DNA of 64,000 nt from Sinomonas terrae (GCF_022539255.1 NZ_JAKZBV010000001.1:62001-126000); one strand, 5' to 3'; counted from the stretch's first letter, positions 24,570 to 33,391 are shown. Notes: generated from the letters alone by a model not told the origin. Made by a program: numbers and translations.

Positions 24570-24949
24570 AGAAGCGCGGAATTCTGAACGGTCCGCTGAG
24601 TGCGGCGATCGCTACCCTCGGCCACGGCGATCTGGTCGTCGTCGCGGACTGCGGCCTGCCTCTTCCGCTCAACGGTCCAATAGTCGACCTTGCACTCGTC
24701 CCGGGTGTGCCGAGCTTCACACAGGTCCTCGACGCGCTTTTGGACGAGTTGGTCATCGAGTCAGCTGTCGTCGCGGAGGAGGGCAGAGGAAGCCTCGTCG
24801 AAGGATGGGTGCAAAGCCGTCTCGTGGGGGTCTCATCGATTTCCCACGAACAGTTCAAACGCCTCGCCTCCGAAGCGAAGGTTCTCGTCCGAACCGGGGA
24901 GGCCACGCCTTACGCCAACGTGGCCTTGCGCTGCGGCGTGCCGTTCTAG
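24566..24949 (+). CDS. rbsD: D-ribose pyranase-like RbsD/FucU family protein
   Basis: A 127-residue RbsD homologue. MKKRGILNGPLSAAIATLGHGD carries the catalytic His20 of the family, VADCGLPLP the next conserved block, and VRTGEATPYANVALRCGVPF the C-terminal signature with the conserved Tyr-Ala-Asn. The enzyme interconverts pyranose and furanose (or anomers) of free sugar before phosphorylation. It overlaps the ribokinase stop (ATGA). Its presence implies that a cyclizing aldose, such as ribose, is among the substrates of this locus, since tetritols and erythrulose would not need it. Confidence 0.9.
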   Translation: MKKRGILNGPLSAAIATLGHGDLVVVADCGLPLPLNGPIVDLALVPGVPSFTQVLDALLDELVIESAVVAEEGRGSLVEGWVQSRLVGVSSISHEQFKRLASEAKVLVRTGEATPYANVALRCGVPF

Positions 24950-24952
24950 CCC

Positions 24953-24991
24953 CTGCCCCAACCTCCTAGGAGCTGCCCCAACCTCCTAGGA
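24953..24991 (+). repeat. Tandem 19-bp direct repeat
   Basis: CTGCCCCAACCTCCTAGGA occurs twice, at 24953-24971 and 24973-24991, just after rbsD. CCCCA here can pair with TGGGG at 25009-25013, so it may help end transcription before the next gene. Confidence 0.55.
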
Positions 24992-25021
24992 ACCGTGCTG
25001 GGGCGCCAGTAGGCTGAGCCG

Positions 25022-26989
25022 GTGGGGAACATTCGCACCGCTTCTCTTGTCCTTTCCGCTGTCCTGCTCGGGGCCGTTCTGACGTCGTGCGACGACGGGT
25101 CGAAGGCCGCGGCCGAAGCGGCGGCGAAGGAGCTCAGCAGCGGACTCTCGTCCCTCGACGTCTCGCACGCAGCGCTCATCGGAACTGATCCGGGGGCTGC
25201 CCAAAGCCAGCTCAAGTCGATCGTCGCAGGGCTCGGCGGCCTCAAGCCGTCGGTGACGGCGGGCCAGCCGACGACGGCGAACGGCACCACGACCGTGCCG
25301 TTCGACTTCAGCTGGGACCTTTCGGGGCGTGAATGGAAGTACACGACGACGGCGGAGGTCGCCCAGTCGAATGGCCACTGGGGCGTCAAGTGGGTCCCCG
25401 GACTCGTCGCGCCCGGGCTTCAAGCGGGCGAGGTCCTCAAGCTCCGCACGACGGCGCCGGCCCGAGGAGACATCCTCGGTGCGAACGATGCCCAGCTCGT
25501 GACGGAGCGGCCAGTCAAGCGCGTGGGCATCGACAAGGCGAAGGCTCCCGCGGCGCAACTCGACTCCTCGGCCCGTGCCCTCGCGTCCCTCGTTGGCGTG
25601 GACCCCGCCGACTACGCGAAGCAGGTCGCGGCCTCCGGCCCTCAGGCCTTCGTGCAGGCCATCGTTCTGCGAGACACGCCGGACCGGACTCCGACCGACG
25701 AGCAGATCGCCGCCATCCCCGGGGCCTTCGCCCTCGGCGACACGTTGCCGCTTGCGTCGACGCGCGAGTTCGCGCGGGCCGTGCTCGGAACCGTCGGCGA
25801 CGCGACGGCGGAGCAGATCCAGAAGTCGAACGGCGAGCTGAGCGCAGGCGATCAGACCGGGCAGGGCGGGCTCGAGGCACAGTACGACGACCAACTTCGC
25901 GGCAAGGACGGCGTGACCGTGCTCGCTGGCCACCCCGACGGAGGGTCGGCGGCCTCGGGCACTCAGCCGGACCAGTCGCGGACACTGTTCACGGCCCCTG
26001 CCCAGACGGGGACACCGCTCCGCACCACACTCGACCCGAAGCTCCAGCAGCTCGCCGATGACACGCTCGCCTCGGTCGGGCCGGCGTCGGCCATCGTGGC
26101 GATCCGCCCCTCGGACGGCTCCGTGCTCGCCGCCGCGAGCGGCCCGGGAAGCAACGGCTACAACACTGCGATGCTCGGCCAGTACGCGCCCGGCTCGATC
26201 TTCAAGACTGTCGATTCGCTCGCCCTCTTCCGCCAGGGCGCGACTCCAGATCTCAAAGTGCAGTGCACTCCTACCCTCACTGTCGACGGGAAGACGTTCC
26301 AGAACGCGACGGGCTACCCGGAAGACCATCTCGGCACCATCACGCTCGAGGACGCCTACGCGCACTCGTGCAACACAGCGTTCATCTCTCAGCGCGACAA
26401 GGTCTCTCAGGCGCAGCTCCAATCCGCGGCGACATCGCTCGGCCTCGCCATCGATGCCCCACAGCTCGGCACGGACGCGTTCATGGGCTCCGTTCCCGCG
26501 ACCGCGGGGACGACGGAGCACGCCGCCTCGATGATCGGCCAGGGGCAGATTCTCATGTCGCCGCTCTCGGCCGCCGTCATGGCCGCGTCCGTTCAGAAGG
26601 GGGGCCTCGTCTCGCCGCGGCTCGTCCTGAACACGGGCGAAAGCAAGCCGGCCACTCCGAGCGCATCGGCCACCCCGAGCGCCTCACCGAGCCCCGCGCA
26701 GGCGAACGATAAACCCATCACGGCAGCCGAGGCGGCCCCTCTGCAGGCGATGATGCGAGCCGTGGTGACGAGCGGCCACGCAGGCTTCCTGCTTTCTGTC
26801 CCTGGAGCCCCCGTCGGAGCAAAGACCGGCACCGCCGAGTTCGGAAGCGACAACCCACCCAAGACCCACGCGTGGATCATCGGGGTCCATGGAGATCTGT
26901 CGGTCGCCGTATTCGTGGACGAGGGCGGCCTTGGCGCAACCATCTCGGGCCCGCTTCTGACCAACTTCCTCACCAAGGCGAGCCAATGA
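25022..26989 (+). CDS. MecA-like class B penicillin-binding protein (NTF2-like N-domain, transpeptidase)
   Basis: A 655-residue lipoprotein-type PBP that would cross-link peptidoglycan outside the membrane. The signal sequence ends in LTSC (lipobox-like). Residues 30-140 resemble the NTF2-like MecA_N domain, then a dimerization-like region, then the transpeptidase domain with SIFK (Ser392), SCN (around 449) and KTGT (around 601). A Pro/Ser/Ala-rich linker of about 25 residues (541-565) is inserted between the SxN and KTG motifs. GTG start at 25022. It is coupled to an MFS gene by an ATGA overlap. Such PBPs are native to many actinobacteria; the name does not imply acquired beta-lactam resistance. 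Confidence 0.88.
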   Translation: MGNIRTASLVLSAVLLGAVLTSCDDGSKAAAEAAAKELSSGLSSLDVSHAALIGTDPGAAQSQLKSIVAGLGGLKPSVTAGQPTTANGTTTVPFDFSWDLSGREWKYTTTAEVAQSNGHWGVKWVPGLVAPGLQAGEVLKLRTTAPARGDILGANDAQLVTERPVKRVGIDKAKAPAAQLDSSARALASLVGVDPADYAKQVAASGPQAFVQAIVLRDTPDRTPTDEQIAAIPGAFALGDTLPLASTREFARAVLGTVGDATAEQIQKSNGELSAGDQTGQGGLEAQYDDQLRGKDGVTVLAGHPDGGSAASGTQPDQSRTLFTAPAQTGTPLRTTLDPKLQQLADDTLASVGPASAIVAIRPSDGSVLAAASGPGSNGYNTAMLGQYAPGSIFKTVDSLALFRQGATPDLKVQCTPTLTVDGKTFQNATGYPEDHLGTITLEDAYAHSCNTAFISQRDKVSQAQLQSAATSLGLAIDAPQLGTDAFMGSVPATAGTTEHAASMIGQGQILMSPLSAAVMAASVQKGGLVSPRLVLNTGESKPATPSASATPSASPSPAQANDKPITAAEAAPLQAMMRAVVTSGHAGFLLSVPGAPVGAKTGTAEFGSDNPPKTHAWIIGVHGDLSVAVFVDEGGLGATISGPLLTNFLTKASQ

Positions 26990-28233
26990 CCCGCGAAGGT
27001 GAGCAGAACTTGGCCGTCGGTTCCGAGGTGCCGGTGGACCGGCCCGCGGTGCGGCGGGCGGCAATCGCAACGTTCATCATCTTCGCCACCAACGGCTTCA
27101 TCTTCGCGAGCTGGGCAGCGCGAATCCCCGCGGTCACCCAGACCCTCAGGCTCTCAACCGGCGAGATGGGCCTCGTCCTGCTCGTCGGGGCCATCGGCTC
27201 GCTGTGCTCGATGCCTCTCGTCGGCCCCATTTCAAACCGAGTCGGAATCGTCCGGACCGTGCGCCTCGGAGGGCTCTTGGCCGTCCTCGCGGGCGGCCTG
27301 CTCGCACTCGGCCTGCTGATCGTGTCCGTGCTGGTCGTCGCCATCGGCCTTGCCCTGTTCGGGATCGGAATCGCCCTCTGGGACGTCGGCCAGAACATCG
27401 AGGGGGCGGACGTCGAGCACCGGCTCGGTCGGACCATCATGCCGCAGTTCCATGCGGGCTTCAGCGGCGGAGCGTTCCTGGGCGCCATCGTCGGGGCGGC
27501 CCTCAGCGCACTGGGTGTGCCGCTCCCGCTGCACCTCGCGGCGATCATGGTCGCCGTCGTCATCATCATGATCTTGGTCCCCCGGCACTTCCTGCCGCTC
27601 ACCGCGCATGCCGCGACGGAGGCTTCCGCGGACGACGGCGCACTGTCGGCTACCGAAGGCAAGGAACCTCGCGGGGCACGTGCCGCCTGGACGGACACGC
27701 GCACGCTGCTGATCGGCGTCGTCGTCCTCGGGGCAACGCTCACGGAAGGCGCAGGCAACGACTGGATCGCGAAGGGTTCGGTCGACGGCCTCGGCACGAG
27801 CCAGTCTGGGGGCGCGGCGCTCTTCGCGCTCTTCGTCGGCGCCATGACCCTCGCTCGCTGGTTCGGCGGCCGCGTCATCGACAAGCTGGGCCGCGTCGTC
27901 GCCCTGCGCCTGAGCATGGTCTCGGCACTCATCGGCCTCGCGGTCTACTCGCTCGCGGGCTCCTACTGGTTTGCCGCCGTCGGCGCTCTCCTCTGGGGCC
28001 TGGGCGCGGCGCTCGCGTTCCCGATGGGAATGTCCGCCGCGTCGGACGATCCACGGCACGCAGCCGCCCGCGTCTCAGTGGTGGCGACGATCGGGTATAT
28101 CGCGTTCCTCGCAGGCCCACCGTTCCTGGGCTTCCTCGGCGACCACGTCGGCCTCCGGCACGCCCTCCTCGCGATCCTCGTGCCCATCGCGGTCTCGCTC
28201 GTGCTCGCGGGGGCCACGCGCAGGCGCGATTGA
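26986..28233 (+). CDS. MFS transporter (YbjJ-like)
   Basis: A 415-residue major facilitator with about 12 helices. The start ATG at 26986 overlaps the PBP stop codon. TNGFIFASWAARIPAVTQTL at the first helix, GPISNRVGIVRTVRLGG in the motif A position and the late GLGAALAFPMGMSAASDD resemble the YbjJ-type branch of the family. It has a charged central loop around residues 200-235. The substrate is unknown. Coupling to a cell-wall enzyme is curious; export or recycling of a wall-related sugar is only a thought. Confidence 0.78.
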   Translation: MTREGEQNLAVGSEVPVDRPAVRRAAIATFIIFATNGFIFASWAARIPAVTQTLRLSTGEMGLVLLVGAIGSLCSMPLVGPISNRVGIVRTVRLGGLLAVLAGGLLALGLLIVSVLVVAIGLALFGIGIALWDVGQNIEGADVEHRLGRTIMPQFHAGFSGGAFLGAIVGAALSALGVPLPLHLAAIMVAVVIIMILVPRHFLPLTAHAATEASADDGALSATEGKEPRGARAAWTDTRTLLIGVVVLGATLTEGAGNDWIAKGSVDGLGTSQSGGAALFALFVGAMTLARWFGGRVIDKLGRVVALRLSMVSALIGLAVYSLAGSYWFAAVGALLWGLGAALAFPMGMSAASDDPRHAAARVSVVATIGYIAFLAGPPFLGFLGDHVGLRHALLAILVPIAVSLVLAGATRRRD

Positions 28234-28244
28234 GCGCGTCCCGG

Positions 28245-29459
28245 TCAGAAGCCCGCCACGCCGTCAGGCGTTCCGAGGCCCGTCGGCCCGTCCCACCCGG
28301 TGCGCGCGGTGCACCACTGCGACGGCGAGCACGTGCCGTTGCTGCCGGCGCTGACGTCGAACAGGCTGCCGGCATGTGCGTAGGGCACTGAGTTCGCGTA
28401 CGTACCCGTAGCCTTCGAGCCCGTGTTCCCGCTCAAGGCGTACACCGAGGCGATGATCGGCGAGGCCTCACTCGTGCCGCCGAACTGGCCCCAGGTCGAA
28501 TTCGCGCTCGAGGTCGGGTAGTAGACCGCGAGGCCGCCGTAGTTGGGGTCTGAAACCGCGGCGACGTCGTTCATCGCACGCCCGCCGCAGCCCGTGTTGT
28601 CAGCCGAGGCCGCCTGCAGCGTGGTGTTGAGGCTCGAGCAGCCGGAGCCCGTGCCGCTCCACACCGACTCGCTCCAGCCCCGCGGGTTGGACGCAGCGAC
28701 GAGCGAGGTGCCGCCCACAGCGGTCACGTAGCTCGACGAGGCGGGGTAGGAAGCGCCCTGATAACCGTTGTCGCCCGCGCTCGCAGTCACCGCGATCCCC
28801 GGGAAGTTGTAGTACTTCCCGTAGGTCGAATCAGCTGCATCGGATCCGCCGTAGCTGTTCGAGATGGCGACGACGCCCGGCAGCTTTGCGGCCGTCTGGA
28901 CGGCCGTGCCGAGATCGCTGAACGAGGCGGTGTTGGCCTGCAGCACTACGATCTTGCAGTCCGGACACGCCGCGGAGACGGCGTCGACGTCGAGTGACTG
29001 CTCTTGGGCCCAGCCGAGGTTGAACCGGGGAAGCCTCGTGCCACCGGTCTCATTGACGACGCGGAGGCAGCCGTCGGACGTGGTGCAAGCGGGGAGGCCG
29101 AACTGCGAGCGGTACGTCGCGAGGTCGCGCGCGAGGTTCGGGTAGCCGTACGCGTCGACGATTGCGACCGTTCGTCCACCAGAGGCCGTCCCCGCCAGGT
29201 GGTATGCGCTCTGGAGCTGGGAGGGCCTGAGGCCGGTCGACGGCGGAGCGCTCGCATTCGAGATGACGTGCCCCGAGGGATCCACTGCCTGCCGGGCGGT
29301 GCAGGCCGCATCGCCCGCCCGCGGCGTCGCACACACCTGGATGGAGCGATCACCGCGGGCAGGCGCGCCGGGCGCCGCCCATGCTGGTGCCGAGCTCACG
29401 GCGAGACCCGCAACCAACAGCAGGGCCGACCCTGCGGCTGACAAGATTCTTCTCTTCAC
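28245..29459 (-). CDS. Secreted S53 (sedolisin-type) serine-carboxyl peptidase lacking a long propeptide
   Basis: A 404-residue secreted peptidase. A Sec signal peptide ends near APAWAAP (residue ~29). The catalytic Glu and Asp are in AQEQSLDVDAV, the oxyanion Asp in ASAGDNGYQG, and the nucleophile Ser in GGTSEASP. C-terminal DVSAGSNGTC and GWDGPTGLGTP form the usual Ca-binding region. Only about 60 residues separate the signal peptide from the catalytic core, so the ~180-residue pro-kumamolisin domain of most S53 enzymes is missing. Several Cys suggest disulfides. GTG at 29459 follows AAAGGGG. It lies convergent to the MFS gene. Confidence 0.85.
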   Translation of the reverse strand: MKRRILSAAGSALLLVAGLAVSSAPAWAAPGAPARGDRSIQVCATPRAGDAACTARQAVDPSGHVISNASAPPSTGLRPSQLQSAYHLAGTASGGRTVAIVDAYGYPNLARDLATYRSQFGLPACTTSDGCLRVVNETGGTRLPRFNLGWAQEQSLDVDAVSAACPDCKIVVLQANTASFSDLGTAVQTAAKLPGVVAISNSYGGSDAADSTYGKYYNFPGIAVTASAGDNGYQGASYPASSSYVTAVGGTSLVAASNPRGWSESVWSGTGSGCSSLNTTLQAASADNTGCGGRAMNDVAAVSDPNYGGLAVYYPTSSANSTWGQFGGTSEASPIIASVYALSGNTGSKATGTYANSVPYAHAGSLFDVSAGSNGTCSPSQWCTARTGWDGPTGLGTPDGVAGF

Positions 29460-29586
29460 CGACGTCCCCTTTGTCCAGTGACCGCTGAATCTATGACAGC
29501 AGAGGTCAACACGGTCTGCTGGACTGTCGCAGACCGGAATGCGGATCACAAGACGCGGAGGACTATTCCCAGCCGATTCCCAGCTT

Positions 29587-30183
29587 CTATTCCTGCGCGG
29601 CTCGGGCGAGGGATCGGCGCACGAACCAAGCAAGGGCCGCGATCACGAGGACCACGACCACGCCGACGGGGATCGTCCAGACGGGGAAGCCGCCCGAAGA
29701 ATCCGAGGCCGCCGCCGACGACGGCGTTGCAGCCGACGACGGCGTTGCAGGCGCCGTCGCATTGTTGCCGTTCGTCGCTTCCGTGCTCGAGGTTCCGCCG
29801 CCTGCTGCCTTCGCCGTGAACGTGAAGGTCCCCTCGATCGGATGGGAATCCGAGGAGACCACCCGCCACACGACCGTGTACTTCCCTGCGGGCGCTCCTG
29901 GCTTGATCGCCTGGGTGACGTTGTTGTCGACGACTGTCGCCGCGCCGTCGGCCTGATTCGTCCCGCTCGCGTCCTTGACCTGGATCTCGGTGCCGATCGC
30001 GATGGGCGTGTGGTCGTAGGTCAGGACCACGGAATGGGGCACGGCTGTGACCGTCGAGCCGTCGGCCGGGTTCGTTGTCTCGAGCACGTCGTGCGCCTGA
30101 GCGGCTGCGGCGGGCAGGGCGAGGCCGGCGGCCATCCCCAGGACGGCGACGGCCCGCAGGAGGACGCGGATGGGGCTTCTCAT
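29587..30183 (-). CDS. CopC-domain copper resistance protein with C-terminal membrane anchor
   Basis: A 198-residue protein. After a signal peptide ending AAAAQA, the mature chain begins with His (HDVLETTNPADGSTV), the Cu(II)-ligating N-terminal histidine of CopC. SSDSHPIEGTFTF carries the second conserved His. A Thr/Ala/Ser-rich linker leads to one membrane helix (VWTIPVGVVVVLVIAALAWF) and a basic tail. The start overlaps the YcnI-like stop (ATGA). Together with the YcnI-like gene it forms a copper-handling unit on the outer face of the membrane. Confidence 0.88.
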   Translation of the reverse strand: MRSPIRVLLRAVAVLGMAAGLALPAAAAQAHDVLETTNPADGSTVTAVPHSVVLTYDHTPIAIGTEIQVKDASGTNQADGAATVVDNNVTQAIKPGAPAGKYTVVWRVVSSDSHPIEGTFTFTAKAAGGGTSSTEATNGNNATAPATPSSAATPSSAAASDSSGGFPVWTIPVGVVVVLVIAALAWFVRRSLARAAQE

Positions 30184-30914
30184 TTGGCTTCCTTCCGTCG
30201 GCCGCTGAGGACGAGGCCGAGTGCGGCTGCTCCGAGGATCACGCCGATCGCGCCGAGGATGAGTCCCCAGGTGCCAGCCGCATCGCTCGTCTGGGAAGCC
30301 GGGGTCGCAGTGCCTGCGCCCTGGGCCACGGGAGTCGCGCTCGGTGCCGGGCTCGCGTCGTCGGCCGGCGTCGTCGTGAACGAGGGGGCGGGGTGATCCG
30401 GCTCGGGCTGGCCGGCCTGCTGGATCTGGTTCCAGTTGACCACGCGGCCGTCCGTGTAGGTCTGGATGGCGGGCAGGACGATCTTGGTCCCCGCCGCGGG
30501 AAGGATGCCGACGGAGAGCGAGAAGGACTGGTACTCGTTCGGGCCGATCTCGTGCGACGCATCGTTCGCCGTCCACACGACCGAGGTCGGGGCCTTCGTG
30601 ACCGTCGAACCGTCGATCGTCACCGGCTTCGGCAGCGTCGTCGTCGTGACCTGCGCCGTCCAGCCCTCGATGGGCTTGACCGAGACCGAGGTGAAGGGCG
30701 TGTCGGTCGGCAGCTTGACCTCGAGCTTGTTGGTCTTCGCTGTAGCGGACTCGTTCGGCATGTTGAACGTGAGGTGGGTGAAGCCGTTGGCGGCCGGATC
30801 GTCGGGGTCCACGCTGACGTGGGCGGAGGCGGCAGCAGCGCCGGTCGCGATGAGCGCTGCGGTGGCGACGGCGGTGCCGAACGCCTTCAGTCCGCGGCGA
30901 ATGGTCTTGTTCAT
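30180..30914 (-). CDS. YcnI-like DUF1775 copper-binding membrane protein
   Basis: A 244-residue protein. The signal peptide ends AAAASA and the mature N-terminal His begins HVSVDPDDPAANGFTHLTF, the copper-binding brace of YcnI (His plus downstream Glu and Trp residues). IEGWTAQV and YQSFSLSVGILP are conserved in DUF1775. A Pro/Ala/Thr linker precedes a C-terminal helix and RRKEAK. It is the first gene of the ycnI-copC pair. YcnI proteins act as external copper chaperones; no copper-responsive site was recognized upstream. Confidence 0.88.
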   Translation of the reverse strand: MNKTIRRGLKAFGTAVATAALIATGAAAASAHVSVDPDDPAANGFTHLTFNMPNESATAKTNKLEVKLPTDTPFTSVSVKPIEGWTAQVTTTTLPKPVTIDGSTVTKAPTSVVWTANDASHEIGPNEYQSFSLSVGILPAAGTKIVLPAIQTYTDGRVVNWNQIQQAGQPEPDHPAPSFTTTPADDASPAPSATPVAQGAGTATPASQTSDAAGTWGLILGAIGVILGAAALGLVLSGRRKEAK

Positions 30915-31006
30915 GATGATGGTTGGCCTTCAGTCTCACCGGGCACGGGTGCGCCCGGGCGAACGGATGGGGAACCCGCCACGAGCGGCGGGCGGTTGGG
31001 CCCGTC

Positions 31007-31597
31007 TCAGGAGACGGTGAAGGCCGACGGCGGTCCGCGCCGTGCGGGCAGGCGCAGACTGCGCCACGCCCGGGGGAGTGCCGCCTCGGTGAAGGCCGGG
31101 ACGGAGGGCCTGGCGAGCGGGGTGATCGCGACGAGAAGCCGAACGAGCGGACGGAACCAGCCCAGGAGGGCCCACACCGCCGACTCGCCGCGGGCAAGGA
31201 GCAGTGCAGTCAGGACCGTCGCGATCGCATGCGCGAGCAGCATCGCGGTGCTGTCGCTGTGGGTGTGCCCGCCCGCGGCCGATTCCCCGAGCACACCGAG
31301 CACGTGGACGTGTCCCGCGTTCGGCCCGAGGGCGGCCGTGGTCGAGGCCGAGACGGAGAGGGCATTGAACGCATCGTGCAGCCCGAACTGCCCCGCGCCG
31401 AGCACGGCGAGCATGATCGGAGCCGAGATCCTGCGCCCCGCGAGGGCTATGACCGGAAGGGTGACGAGGGCGAGGACGCCTGTGACGATGAGCGGATCCG
31501 GCAGACTCCCGCCGCCCGCAGTGTGGGCGCCCGCGGCGAGCAGCACTGTCGTGAGGGCGACGACGACGGCGCGCGAGAGCCTGAACAGCGCACGCAT
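31007..31597 (-). CDS. Membrane protein of unknown function with His-rich loop, upstream of ycnI-copC
   Basis: A 196-residue protein with about four or five hydrophobic segments. Between helices it has HVHVLG and GGHTHSDS, and AGQFGLHDAFN earlier, giving a His-rich external loop that could hold a metal. I do not recognize a named family. It lies 92 bp upstream of, and on the same strand as, the YcnI-like gene, so a role in copper handling is a reasonable inference. The C-terminal 40 residues are basic and Pro-rich. Confidence 0.7.
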   Translation of the reverse strand: MRALFRLSRAVVVALTTVLLAAGAHTAGGGSLPDPLIVTGVLALVTLPVIALAGRRISAPIMLAVLGAGQFGLHDAFNALSVSASTTAALGPNAGHVHVLGVLGESAAGGHTHSDSTAMLLAHAIATVLTALLLARGESAVWALLGWFRPLVRLLVAITPLARPSVPAFTEAALPRAWRSLRLPARRGPPSAFTVS

Positions 31598-31697
31598 GCT
31601 CGCACCACCTCTCGCCAGAACCTCGGGGACGACTCCTACTGTACGGAGGCGAGCGGTGCGACGCGGAATTCAGCGTTGGGATCGCGCGACGCGGCGA

Positions 31698-32408
31698 CTA
31701 CCACGGCAGGATGCCTGCGTCCTCGTGGAAGGTGCCGGTGGGCCCGTCCGGGCCGATCGTGGCGAGCTTTGCCACAATCTCCGCGCTCTCCGCTGCAGGG
31801 CGGCCGGGATGGCTGCCCGCCCCGCCGCCGCCGAGTTCGGTCGCGGTGATGCCGGGCTCGACGGCGTTGAATTTCACCTCCGGCACGGCGCGCGAGTACT
31901 GCACAGTGATCATCGAGACGGCCGCCTTGCTCGACCCGTACACGATCGAGGGGAAGCGGGAGGCCGGGCGGGACGGCTCGTGCACGGCCCAGAACGAGCC
32001 CAAGGCGCTCGAGACGTTGACGACGACGGGATTCGGCGACTTCCGCAGCAGCGGCAGGGCGGCCTCGGTGACCCGGATGATGCCGACGGCGTTCGCGTCG
32101 AACACCTCGAGGGCGCTGGGGCCGTCGAGGGCCTCCGCGCGGCCGCTCTGGGAGCGCTTGGCGATGCCGGCGTTGTTGACGAGGACATCAAGGCCGCCGT
32201 CTGCCTCGATCTGGGCAAGGGCTGCTGCGACGGAGGCGTCGTCGGTGACGTCGAGCTGGACGAACCTGGCACCGAACTCTTCGGCGGTGGCTTCTCCGCG
32301 TGCTTTGTCCCGAGCGCCAACGTAGACGGTGTGTCCTGCGGCGACGAGCAGACGGGCGGTTTCCTTGCCGAGGCCCTTGTTCGCCCCGGTGACAAGCGTT
32401 GTGGTCAT
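31698..32408 (-). CDS. Short-chain dehydrogenase/reductase
   Basis: A 236-residue classical SDR. The cofactor motif is TGANKGLGKE, with NNAG at about residue 80, the catalytic Ser in VNVSSALG, and YxxxK in YGSSKAAV. The Arg-rich VGARDKARGE after the second strand suggests NADP(H). The ATG at 32408 is followed directly by TTLVTGANK. The gene is divergent from an XRE-family regulator 102 bp away, a common pairing in which the regulator controls the SDR. The substrate is unknown. Confidence 0.9.
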   Translation of the reverse strand: MTTTLVTGANKGLGKETARLLVAAGHTVYVGARDKARGEATAEEFGARFVQLDVTDDASVAAALAQIEADGGLDVLVNNAGIAKRSQSGRAEALDGPSALEVFDANAVGIIRVTEAALPLLRKSPNPVVVNVSSALGSFWAVHEPSRPASRFPSIVYGSSKAAVSMITVQYSRAVPEVKFNAVEPGITATELGGGGAGSHPGRPAAESAEIVAKLATIGPDGPTGTFHEDAGILPW

Positions 32409-32510
32409 GAATTCACCTTCCGCCTCACAGGCGGAGTTAGGCAGTCGTCTGGTTTTCGTAGGAACGGCAGGGCTAGGAAAAGGCCGCAAGCCGGATGGCA
32501 GACTGGGTGG

Positions 32511-33353
32511 GTGGAGCGCGAGGAGTTCGGGCAGACCGTGCGCCGGTGGCGCGACCGGGTGTCCCCTGACGTCGTCGGGCTGCCGCTAGGCGGCCGACGG
32601 CGCGCCGTCGGCCTGCGCCGCGAGGAGCTCGCCGCACTGGCTGGCATCTCGGTCGACTACCTCACCCGCCTCGAGCAGGGCCGAGCCACCAAGCCCTCGG
32701 GCCAAGTCGTCGAGGCGCTCGCTCGCGCGCTGCGCCTCTCAGACCCCGAGCGCGTGCTGCTCTTCCGGCTCAGCGGCCAGCAGGCTCCCGGCCGCGGGTC
32801 CGTCTCCCAACGGATCCCGCCCAGCGTCCAGCGGCTCCTCGACCGGCTCTCGGGCAATCCCATAGTCGTCTACGACGCGGTCTGGAACCTGATCGCCACC
32901 AACTCCGCCTACGAGGCGCTTACCGGTGCCTCGGCTTGGCGGGGCATCGAACGAAACGGGGTCTGGCGCAACGTCGTCGGCCCCGGCCCGGTCGCCGTAC
33001 TAACCCCGGACGAGCTCGCCGAGCAGCAGGAAGCGCTCGTGGGCGACCTTCGCATGACCGCGGCCAGATACCCGGATGATCAGAGCGTCCGCCGCCTCGT
33101 CGCCGAGCTTCGCAGGCAGAGCCCGCGTTTCGCCGAGCTGTGGGATTCGGCCGCCCTTCCCTCGCGCCAGGACACATCACGGAAGAAGTTCATCGACCAC
33201 CCGGAAGTCGGTCGCATCGGGCTCGACTGCGACACCCTCGTCGTCGCTGGCGATGACCTGCGGATCATGGTCTATTCCGCTGAACCGGGCAGCGAGGACG
33301 CAGATCGCCTTGCCCTCGCGATCGTGCTCGGCACGCAGTCACTCATGGGCTAG
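32511..33353 (+). CDS. XRE-family regulator with MmyB-like ligand-binding domain
   Basis: A 280-residue regulator. The helix-turn-helix covers LRREELAALAGISVDYLTRLEQGR near residues 35-60. The C-terminal part, with PIVVYDAVWNLIATNSAYEAL and the late DTLVVAGDDLRIMVYSAEPGSEDADRLALA, matches the MmyB-like ligand-binding (PAS-like) domain. The GTG at 32511 is used because the frame upstream is within the promoter gap of the divergent SDR gene; the exact start is uncertain by a few codons. Likely regulates the SDR. Confidence 0.85.
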   Translation: MEREEFGQTVRRWRDRVSPDVVGLPLGGRRRAVGLRREELAALAGISVDYLTRLEQGRATKPSGQVVEALARALRLSDPERVLLFRLSGQQAPGRGSVSQRIPPSVQRLLDRLSGNPIVVYDAVWNLIATNSAYEALTGASAWRGIERNGVWRNVVGPGPVAVLTPDELAEQQEALVGDLRMTAARYPDDQSVRRLVAELRRQSPRFAELWDSAALPSRQDTSRKKFIDHPEVGRIGLDCDTLVVAGDDLRIMVYSAEPGSEDADRLALAIVLGTQSLMG

Positions 33354-33391
33354 ACCCGGCCCTCCGGGGGCGGGCAGACCGGCCAGAAGCC

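Noticed and set aside
25022..26989. Acquired methicillin resistance gene mecA
   Set aside because: Similarity is at domain level only, composition matches the neighbours, and no cassette, mecR/mecI or recombinase genes are seen.
29587..31197. 536-residue protein covering copC and upstream DNA
   Set aside because: Its first 338 residues are an out-of-frame shadow of ycnI; the signal peptide and mature His of CopC set the start at 30183.
30075..32510. Very long open frame leading into the XRE-type regulator, apparently a 1092-residue protein
   Set aside because: It runs antisense to the copC, ycnI and SDR genes and has an Arg/Gly-rich composition typical of GC-rich shadow frames; only 32511-33353 has real domains.
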